Part shown: positions 7,315 to 15,910 of the stretch, one piece after another
How the letters are laid out: each line of letters opens with the position of its first letter
Numbering within the stretch: position 1 is the stretch's first letter
Assembly (NCBI RefSeq): GCF_000237805.1
Contig: NZ_CM001376.1
Location: 419,010-483,009, forward strand
From: Jonquetella anthropi DSM 22815
GTDB taxonomy: Bacteria; Synergistota; Synergistia; Synergistales; Dethiosulfovibrionaceae
Reading direction: 5' to 3'
Length of the DNA: 64,000 nucleotides
Made by a program: the position numbers and the translations under genes
Notes under the pieces: model-generated
Database searches by the model: none
What the model was told of the DNA's origin: nothing
Seen by the model: only the letters and a program-made list of their open reading frames with translations

Positions 7315-7359
7315 GCAGGGCCGAGAGCGCAAGCGATTGCGCTCTCGGCCCTGCTTTTT
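7315..7359 (+). terminator. Rho-independent terminator after the kinase gene
   Basis: A 17-bp stem (starting GCAGGGCCGAGAGCGCA) with a short loop, followed by five Ts. Confidence 0.9.
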
Positions 7360-7377
7360 ATCAGTAGGCCAGCTAGC

Positions 7378-7406
7378 TTGACTGACGCGGCGGCGGGGAA
7401 TAAAAT
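7378..7406 (+). promoter_or_regulatory. Promoter of the activase/dehydratase pair
   Basis: TTGACT (7378-7383), 17 bases, TAAAAT (7401-7406). Transcription would start near 7413, just before the dyad at 7423-7447. Confidence 0.75.
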
Positions 7407-7422
7407 TTTAAAGAAATTATCA

Positions 7423-7447
7423 TTTTCATTCTGAATAAGAATGAAAA
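7423..7447 (+). promoter_or_regulatory. 25-bp dyad in the activase leader
   Basis: Perfect arms TTTTCATTC and GAATGAAAA separated by 7 bases, directly downstream of the predicted start point. It could be an operator or a leader hairpin. It covers a possible ATG at 7441, which supports translation from the GTG at 7462. Confidence 0.55.
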
Positions 7448-7461
7448 GAGGGGGAGAAGCC

Positions 7462-8232
7462 GTGCCGTTAGTTTTAGGGGTTGATATTGGTTCGGTGGGC
7501 GCCAAGGCGGCACTGTTTGACGGTCAGATTCTGGGAACCGACCTGATTCCGACGGGGTGGAGCCCCGGCGAGTCTGGCCGCCAGCTGACCCAGCGGCTTC
7601 TGACGTCGTGCGGCGTCGAGACCGGGCAGCTGACGGGCATTGTGGCTACCGGGTACGGGCGTAAAACGTTCCTTGACGCGACCCGCAAGGTGACCGAGAT
7701 CACCTGTCACGCTCGGGGGGCGCGCTTTCTCTCCCCTGACGTTCGGACGGTAATCGACATCGGCGGGCAGGACAGCAAGGTCATCGCGATGGACGCGTCG
7801 GGAGTGGTGAGCGACTTCGCGATGAACGACCGCTGCGCGGCCGGAACGGGCCGGTTTATTCAGATGGCCGCCGCCGCGCTGGGGTTCCAGATGGACGAGT
7901 TCCTCAACATTCCACTTCAGGGGGAGGAACTGCCCATTTCGAGCATGTGCGCCGTGTTCGCCGAAACCGAGCTGGTGAACCACCTGGCCCAAGGGGCTAA
8001 CCGGGAGTCCTTGGCGAGGGGAATTTTCAGGTCCATATCGACCCGGGTAGCGGGAATGCTGGGCCGTCTGGGTTGGCAGCCGCCGATTTTCTTCTCCGGC
8101 GGGCTGGCCCGGTCGGAAGCGCTTCGAGTCATGCTGTCACAGGTTCTTCAGTGCGACGTGGCGGTGGACTCTCGGTCTCAGTTCGCAGGCGCCATAGGGG
8201 CGGCGCTGATTGGTTGGGAGGGGAAGGCATGA
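7462..8232 (+). CDS. ATP-dependent activase, BadF/BadG/HgdC family (YjiL-like)
   Basis: A 256-residue ASKHA-fold ATPase. Family activators form a dimer bridging one [4Fe-4S] cluster and push electrons uphill into a partner iron-sulfur enzyme. Seen here: LVLGVDIGSVGAKAALFDG (phosphate 1), VIDIGGQDSKVIAM (phosphate 2), the two cluster cysteines in DRCAAGTG and SMCAVFAE, and a final SGGLARSEALR adenosine motif. GTG 7462 is preferred to ATG 7441: GGGGGAG is 5 bases upstream of the GTG, while the ATG lies in a dyad and has no ribosome site. It overlaps the dehydratase-like gene by 4 bases (ATGA), so the two are translationally coupled. Confidence 0.88.
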   Translation: MPLVLGVDIGSVGAKAALFDGQILGTDLIPTGWSPGESGRQLTQRLLTSCGVETGQLTGIVATGYGRKTFLDATRKVTEITCHARGARFLSPDVRTVIDIGGQDSKVIAMDASGVVSDFAMNDRCAAGTGRFIQMAAAALGFQMDEFLNIPLQGEELPISSMCAVFAETELVNHLAQGANRESLARGIFRSISTRVAGMLGRLGWQPPIFFSGGLARSEALRVMLSQVLQCDVAVDSRSQFAGAIGAALIGWEGKA

Positions 8233-9380
8233 GGTCGATCAGTCAAGTTGTGGCGGAAATGAGAGAGCACGCCAAAGACGGCGTGATTCAGGTGAAGGAG
8301 TTCAAAGAATCGGGCGGCATCGTGGTGGGGTGCTACTGCACCTATATGCCGTGGGAGATCGTCAACGCGTCTGGCGCGGTTTCGGTCAGCCTGTGCTCGA
8401 AGAACGACGCGGCGATCCCGGCGGCGGAAGAGCACCTGCCGAGAAACCTGTGCCCGCTGATTAAGGCCAGTTACGGACACGCGCTTCGGGGAAGCTGCCC
8501 GTACTTCCATTTCTGCGACGTGGTGGTCGGAGAGACGACCTGCGACGGCAAGCGGAAGATGTACGAGCTGATGCAGGGCATAAAAAAGGTGTACATGATC
8601 GACCTGCCGCATCAGGCCGACCGGCCGCAGGACTTTGAACTCCTTCGGAGGGAGTACGAGGCGTTTCGGAAGTTCATCGGCGAGCTGACCGGCAAGCCGA
8701 TAACCGACGACGCCCTTCGGGCGTCGATCGCGCTGCGCAACCGGGAGCGCCGGGCGCTCCGCGAGATGTGGAACCTGTCAACGTGCGACGACCCGGCTCT
8801 GACCGGCCGGGAAGTTCAGGAGTTCGGCGACTACATGCAGACCCACTTCCACAAGGAAGAGGCGGTGAACTGGCTGGAGAACTGCGTCAAGGAGATTCAG
8901 ACCGCTTGGGAAAACGGCGACCGGCGGGGCTTGACCGGCCCGAGGGTTCTCGTCACCGGCTGTCCGATTGGCGGGGCCATGAAGGTCGTCGACGCCATTG
9001 AGGCGGCCGGCGGCGTGGTCGTCTGCTACGAGAACTGCGGCGGCGAGAAGGAACTGGGCTATCTGGTCGACGAGACCGGCGATCCGATGGACGCGATCAC
9101 CCGCAAGTACCTTTCCATCGGCTGTTCCATCATGAGCCCGAACTGCAATCGAATGGACGCCCTCAAGTACCTGATGGACCGGTACCGGGTCGCGGGGGTC
9201 GTGGACGTGACGCTCACGTCGTGCCATACCTACGCGGTGGAGACGTGGTCTGTCCGTCAGGTCGTCCAGTCGTCCGGTCGGGGCTATCTGGCCGTCGAGA
9301 CCGACTACTCGGCCAGCGACAAGGAGCAGCTTTCCACCCGTCTGGGCGCGTTTGTGGAGATGCTGGAGTCGGCCAGCTGA
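8229..9380 (+). CDS. 2-hydroxyacyl-CoA dehydratase-like / double-cubane cluster protein (YjiM-like)
   Basis: A 383-residue iron-sulfur protein of the HgdB/FldC family. Family hallmarks are GCYCTYMPWEIVNASG, NLCPLIKASYGHALRG, VVVGETTCDGKRKMYEL, VLVTGCPIGG and VCYENCGGEKELG. It is rich in cysteine. True dehydratases of this family need two different subunits; here only one gene is present, next to one activase, and the length equals E. coli YjiM. That arrangement fits the double-cubane cluster proteins, homodimers that reduce small molecules at very low potential with ATP. The natural substrate is unknown. ATG 8229 lies in the 4-base overlap with the activase stop. Confidence 0.82.
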   Translation: MRSISQVVAEMREHAKDGVIQVKEFKESGGIVVGCYCTYMPWEIVNASGAVSVSLCSKNDAAIPAAEEHLPRNLCPLIKASYGHALRGSCPYFHFCDVVVGETTCDGKRKMYELMQGIKKVYMIDLPHQADRPQDFELLRREYEAFRKFIGELTGKPITDDALRASIALRNRERRALREMWNLSTCDDPALTGREVQEFGDYMQTHFHKEEAVNWLENCVKEIQTAWENGDRRGLTGPRVLVTGCPIGGAMKVVDAIEAAGGVVVCYENCGGEKELGYLVDETGDPMDAITRKYLSIGCSIMSPNCNRMDALKYLMDRYRVAGVVDVTLTSCHTYAVETWSVRQVVQSSGRGYLAVETDYSASDKEQLSTRLGAFVEMLESAS

Positions 9381-9479
9381 GAGGCGGCTGGCGGCCAACA
9401 GGGCGGCGGGACTTTTGCGGGCTTTCCTCTTGTGCCGGAGCTGAACCGGTGATACGCTGACCCCGCGGAGGTGAGACCG

Positions 9480-10061
9480 TTGCTGTTGGAAAAACTCGAC
9501 GTAACAACTGAGTCGGTGAAGGCCCTGCAGAGACAGGCGTTCTTCGTCGGCAGCCTGATGGTGTTTCTCGGCTGTGCCGTTTGGATCGTGTCGCTCGTCT
9601 TTTCCGTGGCGTTTCAGCGGGTGGCCGGCGTTGCCGTCCTGTTGGCGGCGGGAGCCGAGTTTGCCCTGTCGTTTCGGAGCGTCGGCACGGCGCGGAGCGT
9701 TGGCCGAATTTTCGCCGCAGTTCTGACCGTTTTGGGGGCCATCATGGTCTTTCTGCCCGAGGCGGGCGCGGCGACGCTGAGCGTCCTGATCGCGCTCTAT
9801 TTCATCGCCGACGGGGTCATGAGGCTCGTCAGCTGGTGGCGGGTGAAGGCCGTTCCCGGCGCGTGGGGCCTGTTGGTCGGAGGGATCATCTCGGCCGTCT
9901 TGGCAGTTATTATCCTGTCCAACTGGCTCGGAGCCCGGACGGGGAACGTGCCTCGCGTGCTTCTCGGGGCCATGCTGGTTATTTCCGGCCTGTTGACGAT
10001 TCGCCTGGCGCTGGGCTGCACGTCCTACGTGGAGCGGCGGGCGTCGGAGCAGAAGAGCTGA
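9480..10061 (+). CDS. DUF308 (HdeD-like) integral membrane protein
   Basis: A ~193-residue inner-membrane protein with about six hydrophobic helices in three pairs. LVFLGCAV-type and ALYFIADGVMRLVSWWRV segments give the repeating DUF308 pattern seen in HdeD, whose E. coli member is linked to acid resistance. I infer only the family. TTG 9480 is chosen because GGAGGTGA ends 5 bases before it; an overlapping GTG at 9471 is inside that ribosome site. It is separated from the dehydratase-like gene by 99 bases and ends at a shared terminator with guaB. Confidence 0.75.
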   Translation: MLLEKLDVTTESVKALQRQAFFVGSLMVFLGCAVWIVSLVFSVAFQRVAGVAVLLAAGAEFALSFRSVGTARSVGRIFAAVLTVLGAIMVFLPEAGAATLSVLIALYFIADGVMRLVSWWRVKAVPGAWGLLVGGIISAVLAVIILSNWLGARTGNVPRVLLGAMLVISGLLTIRLALGCTSYVERRASEQKS

Positions 10062-10098
10062 CGGCGGTTGAAGCCGAAAAGAAAATTAAGGCGTTAAA

Positions 10099-10137
10099 AA
10101 GGCCTCCCGTTCTCTGCGAACGGGAGGCCTTGTTTTT
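10099..10137. terminator. Bidirectional terminator between DUF308 gene and guaB
   Basis: Stem AAGGCCTCCCGTTC / GAACGGGAGGCCTT with a 5-base loop, a TTTTT run to the right and an A run to the left. It serves the two converging genes. Confidence 0.9.
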
Positions 10138-11611
10138 ATTCGACCCAGTAGTTGGGAGCTTCCTTGGTGACGACCACGTCGTGAGGGTGGTTCTCCTTCA
10201 CCGAAGCGGCGGTAATCTGGACGAACCGGGCTTTTTCCCTGAGAGTCTCAAGGTCGGGGCTTCCTAAATACCCCATGCCAGCCCGAAGGCCGCCGACCAG
10301 CTGATAGATGACGTCGCCAGCCGAGCCCTTGTAGGCCGCCAGCCCTTCAATGCCCTCGGGGACGAGCTTGTTGTCCTTGGAGTTCTCCTGGAAGTACCGG
10401 TCCTTGCACGAGCCGCCCTTCATGGCGCCAAGCGAGCCCATGCCCCGATAGGTCTTATACGACCGGCCGCGGTAGATGATGACTTCGCCGGGGCTTTCTT
10501 CCGTTCCGGCCAGCAGCGAGCCGATCATCACGCAGTGAGCGCCGGCGGCCAGAGCCTTAACCATGTCGCCGGAGTAGCGAATGCCGCCGTCGGCGATGAT
10601 CTTGCGGCCCGAGTTCCCTAGGGCGGAGGCCACGTTCAAGACCGCCGCGAGCTGGGGCACGCCGATACCCGCCACGATTCGGGTGGTGCAGATGGAGCCG
10701 GGGCCGACCCCGACTTTTACCGCGTCGGCGCCGTGCTCGATCAGGGCCTGAGCCGCGCCAGCCGTGGCGATGTTGCCGCCGATGACCTGAAGGTCCGGGT
10801 GACGGCGCTTGATGGCGCTGACCGTGTCCAGAACTTTTTTGGAGTGACCGTGCGCCGTGTCGACCACAATTAGGTCGACGTGGGCGCTCACCAGCGCGTC
10901 AACCCGCTCCATGACGTCGGCTCCCACGCCGACGCAGGCGCCGCAGCGCAGCCGGCCTGAAGAGTCCTTGGCCGCGTTGGGGAAGTCCTTGACTTTCTGC
11001 AGGTCCTTGATGGTGATGAGCCCTTTGAGCTTGCCGTTCTTGTCCACCAGCGGCAGCTTTTCAACCTTGACGTGCCGCAGGATTTCCTCCGCGTCGGCCA
11101 GCGTGGTTCCTTCGGGAGCGGTGATGAGCCCCTCTTTCGTCATGACGGCGCTGATCGGCTGGACGAAGTCGTCGATGAACCGCAGATCCCGGTTCGTGAT
11201 GATGCCGACCAGTTTCATGTTGTGGTCCACCACCGGCACGCCGGAAATGTGGTAGTGGCTCATCAGGTCGAGGGCGTCCTGAACCGGGTTTTCCGGGTGC
11301 AGGTAGAACGGGTCCGTGATGACGCCCGCCTCGGACCGCTTGACCTTGTCCACCTCTCTGGCCTGGTCGTCGATGGACAGGTTCCTGTGGACGATGCCGA
11401 TTCCGCCTTCCCGAGCGATCGCGATGGCCAGCCGGCCTTCCGTCACCGTGTCCATGGCGGCGCTGCAGATGGGGATATTGATTTTGATTTCCGGCGTGAT
11501 CCACGAGTCAACGGCCACTTGGGCCGGCAGAACCTCGCTGTACTGCGGCTCGAGCAGCACGTCGTCGAAAGTGAAACCCTGATACGGCGCGAAGTGTTCC
11601 TGGATGTTCAT
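10136..11611 (-). CDS. guaB: IMP dehydrogenase
   Basis: Converts IMP to XMP with NAD, the committed step of GMP synthesis. It has 491 residues, full length for the family. The order is an N-terminal barrel segment ([16 protein letters not shown]), a pair of CBS domains (about residues 95-210, with [14 protein letters not shown]), the catalytic loop with the nucleophilic Cys in [11 protein letters not shown], the [17 protein letters not shown] phosphate site, and the flap region near [10 protein letters not shown]. It is last in the long minus-strand run, 31 bases after ispDF, and ends at the shared terminator. Confidence 0.97.
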   Translation of the reverse strand: MNIQEHFAPYQGFTFDDVLLEPQYSEVLPAQVAVDSWITPEIKINIPICSAAMDTVTEGRLAIAIAREGGIGIVHRNLSIDDQAREVDKVKRSEAGVITDPFYLHPENPVQDALDLMSHYHISGVPVVDHNMKLVGIITNRDLRFIDDFVQPISAVMTKEGLITAPEGTTLADAEEILRHVKVEKLPLVDKNGKLKGLITIKDLQKVKDFPNAAKDSSGRLRCGACVGVGADVMERVDALVSAHVDLIVVDTAHGHSKKVLDTVSAIKRRHPDLQVIGGNIATAGAAQALIEHGADAVKVGVGPGSICTTRIVAGIGVPQLAAVLNVASALGNSGRKIIADGGIRYSGDMVKALAAGAHCVMIGSLLAGTEESPGEVIIYRGRSYKTYRGMGSLGAMKGGSCKDRYFQENSKDNKLVPEGIEGLAAYKGSAGDVIYQLVGGLRAGMGYLGSPDLETLREKARFVQITAASVKENHPHDVVVTKEAPNYWVE

Positions 11612-11642
11612 AGGGGCTCCTCCTCCCGGGTAATTGTCAGCA

Positions 11643-12797
11643 TTATAGCGGTCTGGCGGGCAAACGCAACCCCGACCGAGCGACGGTTGCCGCCGCCCAT
11701 GCGGCCATCGCCTGGGCTTCGCCGACCGGGCCGACCGATTCGCCCGACTTGAAGGTCACCGAGATTTTTCCGTCGCCAAGGACCTTTTCGAGGGCCTGGC
11801 GGATCGCCGGGCCGTAAGGAGCCAGTTTGGGCACTTGAGCCGTCACGACCAGCGAGACGAATTGAACCGACCAGCCGGCCTGCTCCGCGCGGCTCACCGC
11901 GTCGGCCAAGAGGTCCATGCTTCGGCAGCCCGCGTACTGCTCGTCAGACGACGGGTAAAGGGTGCCGATGTCGGGAAGTCCCGCGGCCGACAGCACCGCG
12001 TCGGCGGCCACGTGGCTGATGATGTCCGCGTCCGAATGGCCGGCAAGCCCCAGCGGGGACGGTACAGTCACGCCGGCCAAGACGAGGGGACGGTCCGGCG
12101 TCAGGGGGTGCACGTCATAGCCGATGCCGGTTCGGATTTCCGGCCCGGCAAGCCGGCAGGCCAGCTCCCAGTCGCCCGGGCGGGTGATTTTGGCGTTTTT
12201 TTCTTCGCCGTCCACGGCGGCCAGCTCTTTTCCGGCTTCAAGCCACGCTTGGGCCTCGTCGGTCAGCCCGGCTGCGTCGGCTCGGCCCGTGAGGGCGCGC
12301 AGCAGTTCGTCCCGGGGAAAGACCTGAGGCGTTTGGGTGAGAAACAGCCCCTCCCGGCTCACCGGCTCCCAGCCGGAGCCGGCCCGCCGCTTGAGCGAGT
12401 CGGGAACCGGCAGTACCGGGACGGCGGCTCGGCCGTTTCCCGCCGCCTCGACCAGCTTCTCCCACAGGTCCGGCGACGCGAAGGGCCGGGCCGCGTCGTG
12501 CAGGGCGATCAGCTCGCCTCGTGCCGCCTGAAGGGCCTTGAGGGCTGATTCCCCCCGGCTCGTTCCGCCGGCGATGAGTCGGGCGTCCGGCGCCAGTTTT
12601 TCGGCAGTTTGAAAGGCCTCTTCGGCGTCGGGCGGCAGGACGAGGAGAATTTCAGCGTCGAATTTGGCGCAGACGGCTCTGGCCGTCTCGTAGCTGTAGT
12701 GCCAGAGCGGTCGGCCTGCCAGAAGCCTGAACTGTTTGGGCACCCCGCCGAGGCGGGATCCAGACCCAGCGGCCAGAATGGCCGCAGTGAGGCGCAT
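11643..12797 (-). CDS. ispDF: Bifunctional IspD-IspF enzyme
   Basis: A 384-residue fusion for two non-adjacent steps of the MEP isoprenoid pathway. The IspD part (about 1-220) makes CDP-methylerythritol: it has LAAGSGSRLGGVPKQFRLL and HDAARPFASPDLW. The IspF part (about 225-384) makes the cyclic diphosphate: metal-binding GIGYDVHPL and LAGHSDADIISH, then PDIGTLYPSSDEQYAG. The step between (IspE) must be encoded elsewhere. Its start lies 3 bases after the recR stop codon, so the two are cotranscribed. Confidence 0.96.
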   Translation of the reverse strand: MRLTAAILAAGSGSRLGGVPKQFRLLAGRPLWHYSYETARAVCAKFDAEILLVLPPDAEEAFQTAEKLAPDARLIAGGTSRGESALKALQAARGELIALHDAARPFASPDLWEKLVEAAGNGRAAVPVLPVPDSLKRRAGSGWEPVSREGLFLTQTPQVFPRDELLRALTGRADAAGLTDEAQAWLEAGKELAAVDGEEKNAKITRPGDWELACRLAGPEIRTGIGYDVHPLTPDRPLVLAGVTVPSPLGLAGHSDADIISHVAADAVLSAAGLPDIGTLYPSSDEQYAGCRSMDLLADAVSRAEQAGWSVQFVSLVVTAQVPKLAPYGPAIRQALEKVLGDGKISVTFKSGESVGPVGEAQAMAAWAAATVARSGLRLPARPL

Positions 12798-12800
12798 CGG

Positions 12801-13409
12801 CTAGTCTCCCGTCACGGGCCGTCGGCTTTCAAGGGCGGCGTGAAGGGTGACCCGGTCGGCGAACTCGATGCTGCCGCCGACGGGCAGGCCGTAGGCCAGC
12901 CGGCTTTTCGTCACCGGCAGGTCAGCCAAGGCGTCCAGTAGGGCGTAGAAGGTCATGTCTCCTTCCACCCGCGGGTTTGTGGCGATGATGATTTCCTCGA
13001 TCGGTTCCTGAGCGATTAAGGCCCTGAGGCGCTCGATCACGTCCGGCGGAATGTTCTCCCGGTCGTCCATCGGCGAGACGGACGTGGCTAGGTTGAAGTA
13101 CAGGCCGTTGAAGAGCCCGGAAAGCTCAATGCTCGTCAGGTCTTCCAGCGACTCGACGACGCAGAGCAGATGGCGGTTTCTCATCGGGTCGGAGCAGATC
13201 GGGCAGGGCTGGGTCACCGTCAGGTTGCCGCACCGGCTGCAGGTGGCGACATCGCGTTTCAGCGCGTTTAAGGCGTCGGCCATATCTTTGGCGTAAGACT
13301 GAGGCTGCTGAAGTACAAAAAAAGCCATGCGTCGGGCGCTTTTGGCCCCGACGCCTGGCAGTTCCTTAAACAGGGATATGAGCCGCTCAAGAGGTTCTGG
13401 AAGTGTCAC
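12801..13409 (-). CDS. recR: Recombination mediator protein RecR
   Basis: A 202-residue RecR, which with RecO/RecF loads RecA on gapped DNA. It shows the N-terminal helix-hairpin-helix (LPGVGAKSARRMAFFVL), the zinc finger CSRCGNLTVTQPCPIC, and the Toprim domain starting LLCVVESLEDLTSIE with NPRVEGDMT. The C-terminal walker-like part (SRLAYGLPVGGSIEFAD) is complete. It follows the YbaB gene by 8 bases, the usual ybaB-recR pairing. Confidence 0.97.
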   Translation of the reverse strand: MTLPEPLERLISLFKELPGVGAKSARRMAFFVLQQPQSYAKDMADALNALKRDVATCSRCGNLTVTQPCPICSDPMRNRHLLCVVESLEDLTSIELSGLFNGLYFNLATSVSPMDDRENIPPDVIERLRALIAQEPIEEIIIATNPRVEGDMTFYALLDALADLPVTKSRLAYGLPVGGSIEFADRVTLHAALESRRPVTGD

Positions 13410-13417
13410 GTTGTGCC

Positions 13418-13744
13418 TCAGAACGGCAGGTTCATGCCGCCGGTGAGCCTGCCCATCCGGCTCTGCATAAGCTCTTTCGCCTTTCGGCTTGCCTCGCGCA
13501 CCGCCGCTAGGACTAAGTCTTCCAGCACGTCAACCTCGCTGGGGTTGACGACTTCCGGGGAGATCTTGACGCCCAGCAGGTCGCCCTGACCGTTGACCGT
13601 CGCGGTAACCATGCCGCCGCCGGCGGTACCTTCGACCTTCTCGTTCGCCAAGTCGGCCTGAATCTTCTGCATTTCCTGCTGCATTTTCTGCGCCTGCTTG
13701 ATCATCGAGCTCATGTTGCCCATATTGCTGCCGCCAAACTTCAT
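13418..13744 (-). CDS. YbaB/EbfC nucleoid-associated protein
   Basis: A 108-residue dimeric DNA-binding protein. It starts MKFGGSNMGNMSSMIKQAQK, has a helical region with MQQEMQKIQADLANEKVEG, then the VTATVNGQGDLLGVKISPEVV sheet typical of the family, and a methionine-rich Gly tail. ATG 13744 is chosen over a longer frame because GAAGGAGTGACTCGT precedes it and the family starts here. It pairs with recR downstream. Confidence 0.95.
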   Translation of the reverse strand: MKFGGSNMGNMSSMIKQAQKMQQEMQKIQADLANEKVEGTAGGGMVTATVNGQGDLLGVKISPEVVNPSEVDVLEDLVLAAVREASRKAKELMQSRMGRLTGGMNLPF

Positions 13745-13761
13745 ACGAGTCACTCCTTCAA

Positions 13762-14232
13762 TTATGGATGATGATACCCTGTTCCGGCCCGAATCGACGC
13801 GGCTCGGTAAAGCTGTTCTGCCAAAACGAGAAGGGCCAGTTCGTGTGGAAACGTGAGAGACGAGAGGGACCAAAGGGAACTGGCCCGCTCCTTGACTTGG
13901 GGCGATATGCCCCACGGACCGCCGATCAGCAGGACGAGCCGGCCAGGCGACGAGTCCAATTGGGAGAACAGCTCTTTGGAAAACGCCTCGCTGGTGAAGG
14001 TTCGCCCCCGTTCGTCCAAGGCGATCAGCTGGTCCCGGTCACCGAGAAGCTTTAAAATTTCAGCGCCCTCGGCTTCCATTCGCCGGAGCCGGTCCAGCTT
14101 GCCGAGCCGGCCGTCGGGGATCAACGTCAGCGACGCGGCCATGAAGGGCCGGAGCCGCTCAAGGTACGACGCGACGCCTTGGAGGATAAACGCTTCTTTC
14201 GGGCGTCCCACCGCCGCGACGAGCAGCTTCAT
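13762..14232 (-). CDS. rlmH: 23S rRNA pseudouridine-1915 N3-methyltransferase
   Basis: A SPOUT-fold methyltransferase that methylates pseudouridine 1915 of 23S rRNA using SAM. It has 156 residues, the usual size. Diagnostic parts are KLLVAAVGRPKEAF at the start, IALDERGRTFTSEAFSKEL, the SAM loop LLIGGPWGISPQVKERA, and the C-terminal LTFPHELALLVLAEQLYRA with GTGYHHP. It overlaps the D-like ATPase gene by 4 bases (ATGA), so the ATPase-like operon runs straight into it. Confidence 0.95.
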   Translation of the reverse strand: MKLLVAAVGRPKEAFILQGVASYLERLRPFMAASLTLIPDGRLGKLDRLRRMEAEGAEILKLLGDRDQLIALDERGRTFTSEAFSKELFSQLDSSPGRLVLLIGGPWGISPQVKERASSLWSLSSLTFPHELALLVLAEQLYRAASIRAGTGYHHP

Positions 14233-14693
14233 CTCGTCCGCCGCCGCAGGCGAAGCGGCACTTCGTCCCAGAAGGGGCCCGATGAAGCGGGCTTTGGCAT
14301 GGGGGCGTTCTTCAGCCGAAGGCGAAGCCGCTCTTCCTCGTCTCGGGCGGCGTCCAAGGCGGCCGCCGCGTCGAGGTACCGGCCGAGCGCTTCTTTTTGG
14401 AGCTTGAGCGCCCCCAGTGCCCTCTGTGCCTGAGGGGACGACAAAAGCGACAGGCTGCCGGCCGATTGGCCGCCGTCGGACGGTCCGTCAAGCGGCGGCA
14501 GGTCGGCCCGAAGCTCCTCGACCGCCGCGCTCCCTTCGTAAAGCCGGAGAGTCTCCAACTGGGAAGCGGTGGAAAACAGCCGCTCGGCAAGGAGAAGACG
14601 GGCGTCATCCGCCTCTCGCTGAGCCGCCCGACGCCGGGCAGCAGCCCGGCTGAGCCGAAGGGCGCAGACGGACGGCTGGGTCTCTTGCGTCAC
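14229..14693 (-). CDS. Putative V/A-type ATPase central-stalk subunit D-like protein
   Basis: A 154-residue, Ala/Arg/Leu-rich, almost wholly helical protein with two long coiled-coil stretches (about residues 10-60 and 95-135) joined by a Gly/Ser/Asp-rich linker. The position directly after the B-like gene, with a 4-base overlap, is where subunit D stands in V-type operons. D normally has about 200 residues, so this one is short. I see no residue motif that proves the assignment; it rests on position and helical make-up. If right, it would be the rotor shaft inside the A/B-like ring. Confidence 0.5.
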   Translation of the reverse strand: MTQETQPSVCALRLSRAAARRRAAQREADDARLLLAERLFSTASQLETLRLYEGSAAVEELRADLPPLDGPSDGGQSAGSLSLLSSPQAQRALGALKLQKEALGRYLDAAAALDAARDEEERLRLRLKNAPMPKPASSGPFWDEVPLRLRRRTR

Positions 14694-15910
14694 GGCTTGT
14701 CACCGTCCCTTCTGGCCCGGACTGACGAGAGCCGGTCCCGCAGGAGAGGACGCGGGATCTTCCTCAGTCGCTCTTCGTCGACCCAGCTCAGGACCTCCCA
14801 CGCCAGAGAGACCGGCGTGCGGCCTTCTGGAGCGTGACGCAGGGCGAGAAAGGCGTTCAGCTTGGACTGGAAGGACGCCAAGTCCGGCGGCACCTCGTCG
14901 CCCCAGCGGCGAAGCGAGCTGATTTCGGCTGACAGGGCTTTGAACTGGCGTCGGAGCCACGCGGCTTCCGTCCGCTGAGGGGTGTCCCGCCAGTGGCTCG
15001 TTTCGCCGTCCAATCCGACGGTTTCGGACCGGGTGATGTGAACGGCCAAGTCGAAGTAGGCGCGAAGTCCCCAGAGCGGCGACGGGCTGCCCCGATCGGC
15101 CCAGTCGGACAGCAGGGCGACGACGGTCAGCCTGCTGCGCCACTGGTAGGCCATGTCGAGGATTTGGCAGACCATGCCGTGAAACGAGTTCAGCGCCCCG
15201 CGGACGCTGCGGACGGCGCCGCGAAGAAGCAATTTTTCTTGGTACAGGTCGAACCAAGCGTCCAAGTCGCGGATGATCAGGCAGACCGGCTGGCCGGACT
15301 GAGCCAGCTCGACGGCCCGCACCGCGCCGGCCCGAAGGGGCGCCAGACTTCGAAACGCCGTGGCGTCGCACGGCGCGGCGAACAGGTTGTTCTCGTCGAG
15401 GCCCAAGTCGTCCCAGGACCCACGGATTTCCGCCAGAGCGGAGCGGGGCGTCCCGATCGCCACGTACAGGGGCGTCTGGCCGTCCGATGTCGCGTCGTAC
15501 AGCAGCCGGGAGGCAGTCCAAAGTCCGGCTTCCTGCGTGGGCGCGGTTAAAAGGATTCGGTCGCCTCGGTACAGCGGAAACAGCGCGTCAAGGGCCGGCA
15601 CGCCGGTGGAAAACGGGACGAGCGTCCGTTCAGCCTGATCGACTAAAACGGGCAGCTTGCTCGGAAGGTCCGGCTCGTCGGCGCCAAGCCAGACGGTTAA
15701 GTCATCGGGTGACATGCCGGGGAAGGCGTCGTCCAAGCGGACGCGGGTCTGTCGGCCGTGAAGGGCCGTGACCCGACCGATGAACTGCTCGCCCCGCCCG
15801 TTGACGACAGTGACCAGATCGTTCAGGTGGGCCGAGCGAAGCCCGTCCACCCAGAGGACGGTGCCTTCCAGCCGGGATATTCGGCGGGAGCCGACGCGCG
15901 AAAGGCTCAC
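14690..15910 (-). CDS. V/A-type ATPase B-subunit-like protein, no Walker A
   Basis: A 406-residue RecA-fold protein related to ATPase head subunits. The diagnostic stretch is STGVPALDALFPLYRGDRIL (about 101-120), which matches the conserved entry to the nucleotide-binding domain. Where the P-loop would be it reads LLTAPTQEAGLWTASRLL, with no GK[ST]; none occurs anywhere in the protein. VCLIIRDLDAWFDLYQEKLL (about 209-228) fits the Walker B region. The N-terminal beta-barrel (LEGTVLWVDG...) and C-terminal helical domain are present. V-type B subunits are normally non-catalytic, so loss here is expected; its pairing with an equally P-loop-less A-like subunit is not. Confidence 0.78.
   Translation of the reverse strand: MSLSRVGSRRISRLEGTVLWVDGLRSAHLNDLVTVVNGRGEQFIGRVTALHGRQTRVRLDDAFPGMSPDDLTVWLGADEPDLPSKLPVLVDQAERTLVPFSTGVPALDALFPLYRGDRILLTAPTQEAGLWTASRLLYDATSDGQTPLYVAIGTPRSALAEIRGSWDDLGLDENNLFAAPCDATAFRSLAPLRAGAVRAVELAQSGQPVCLIIRDLDAWFDLYQEKLLLRGAVRSVRGALNSFHGMVCQILDMAYQWRSRLTVVALLSDWADRGSPSPLWGLRAYFDLAVHITRSETVGLDGETSHWRDTPQRTEAAWLRRQFKALSAEISSLRRWGDEVPPDLASFQSKLNAFLALRHAPEGRTPVSLAWEVLSWVDEERLRKIPRPLLRDRLSSVRARRDGDKP

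Noticed and set aside
13745-13915. Longer YbaB/EbfC protein starting at 13915
   Set aside because: The extra part is antisense-like sequence within rlmH in another frame; ATG 13744 has a good ribosome site and the family length.
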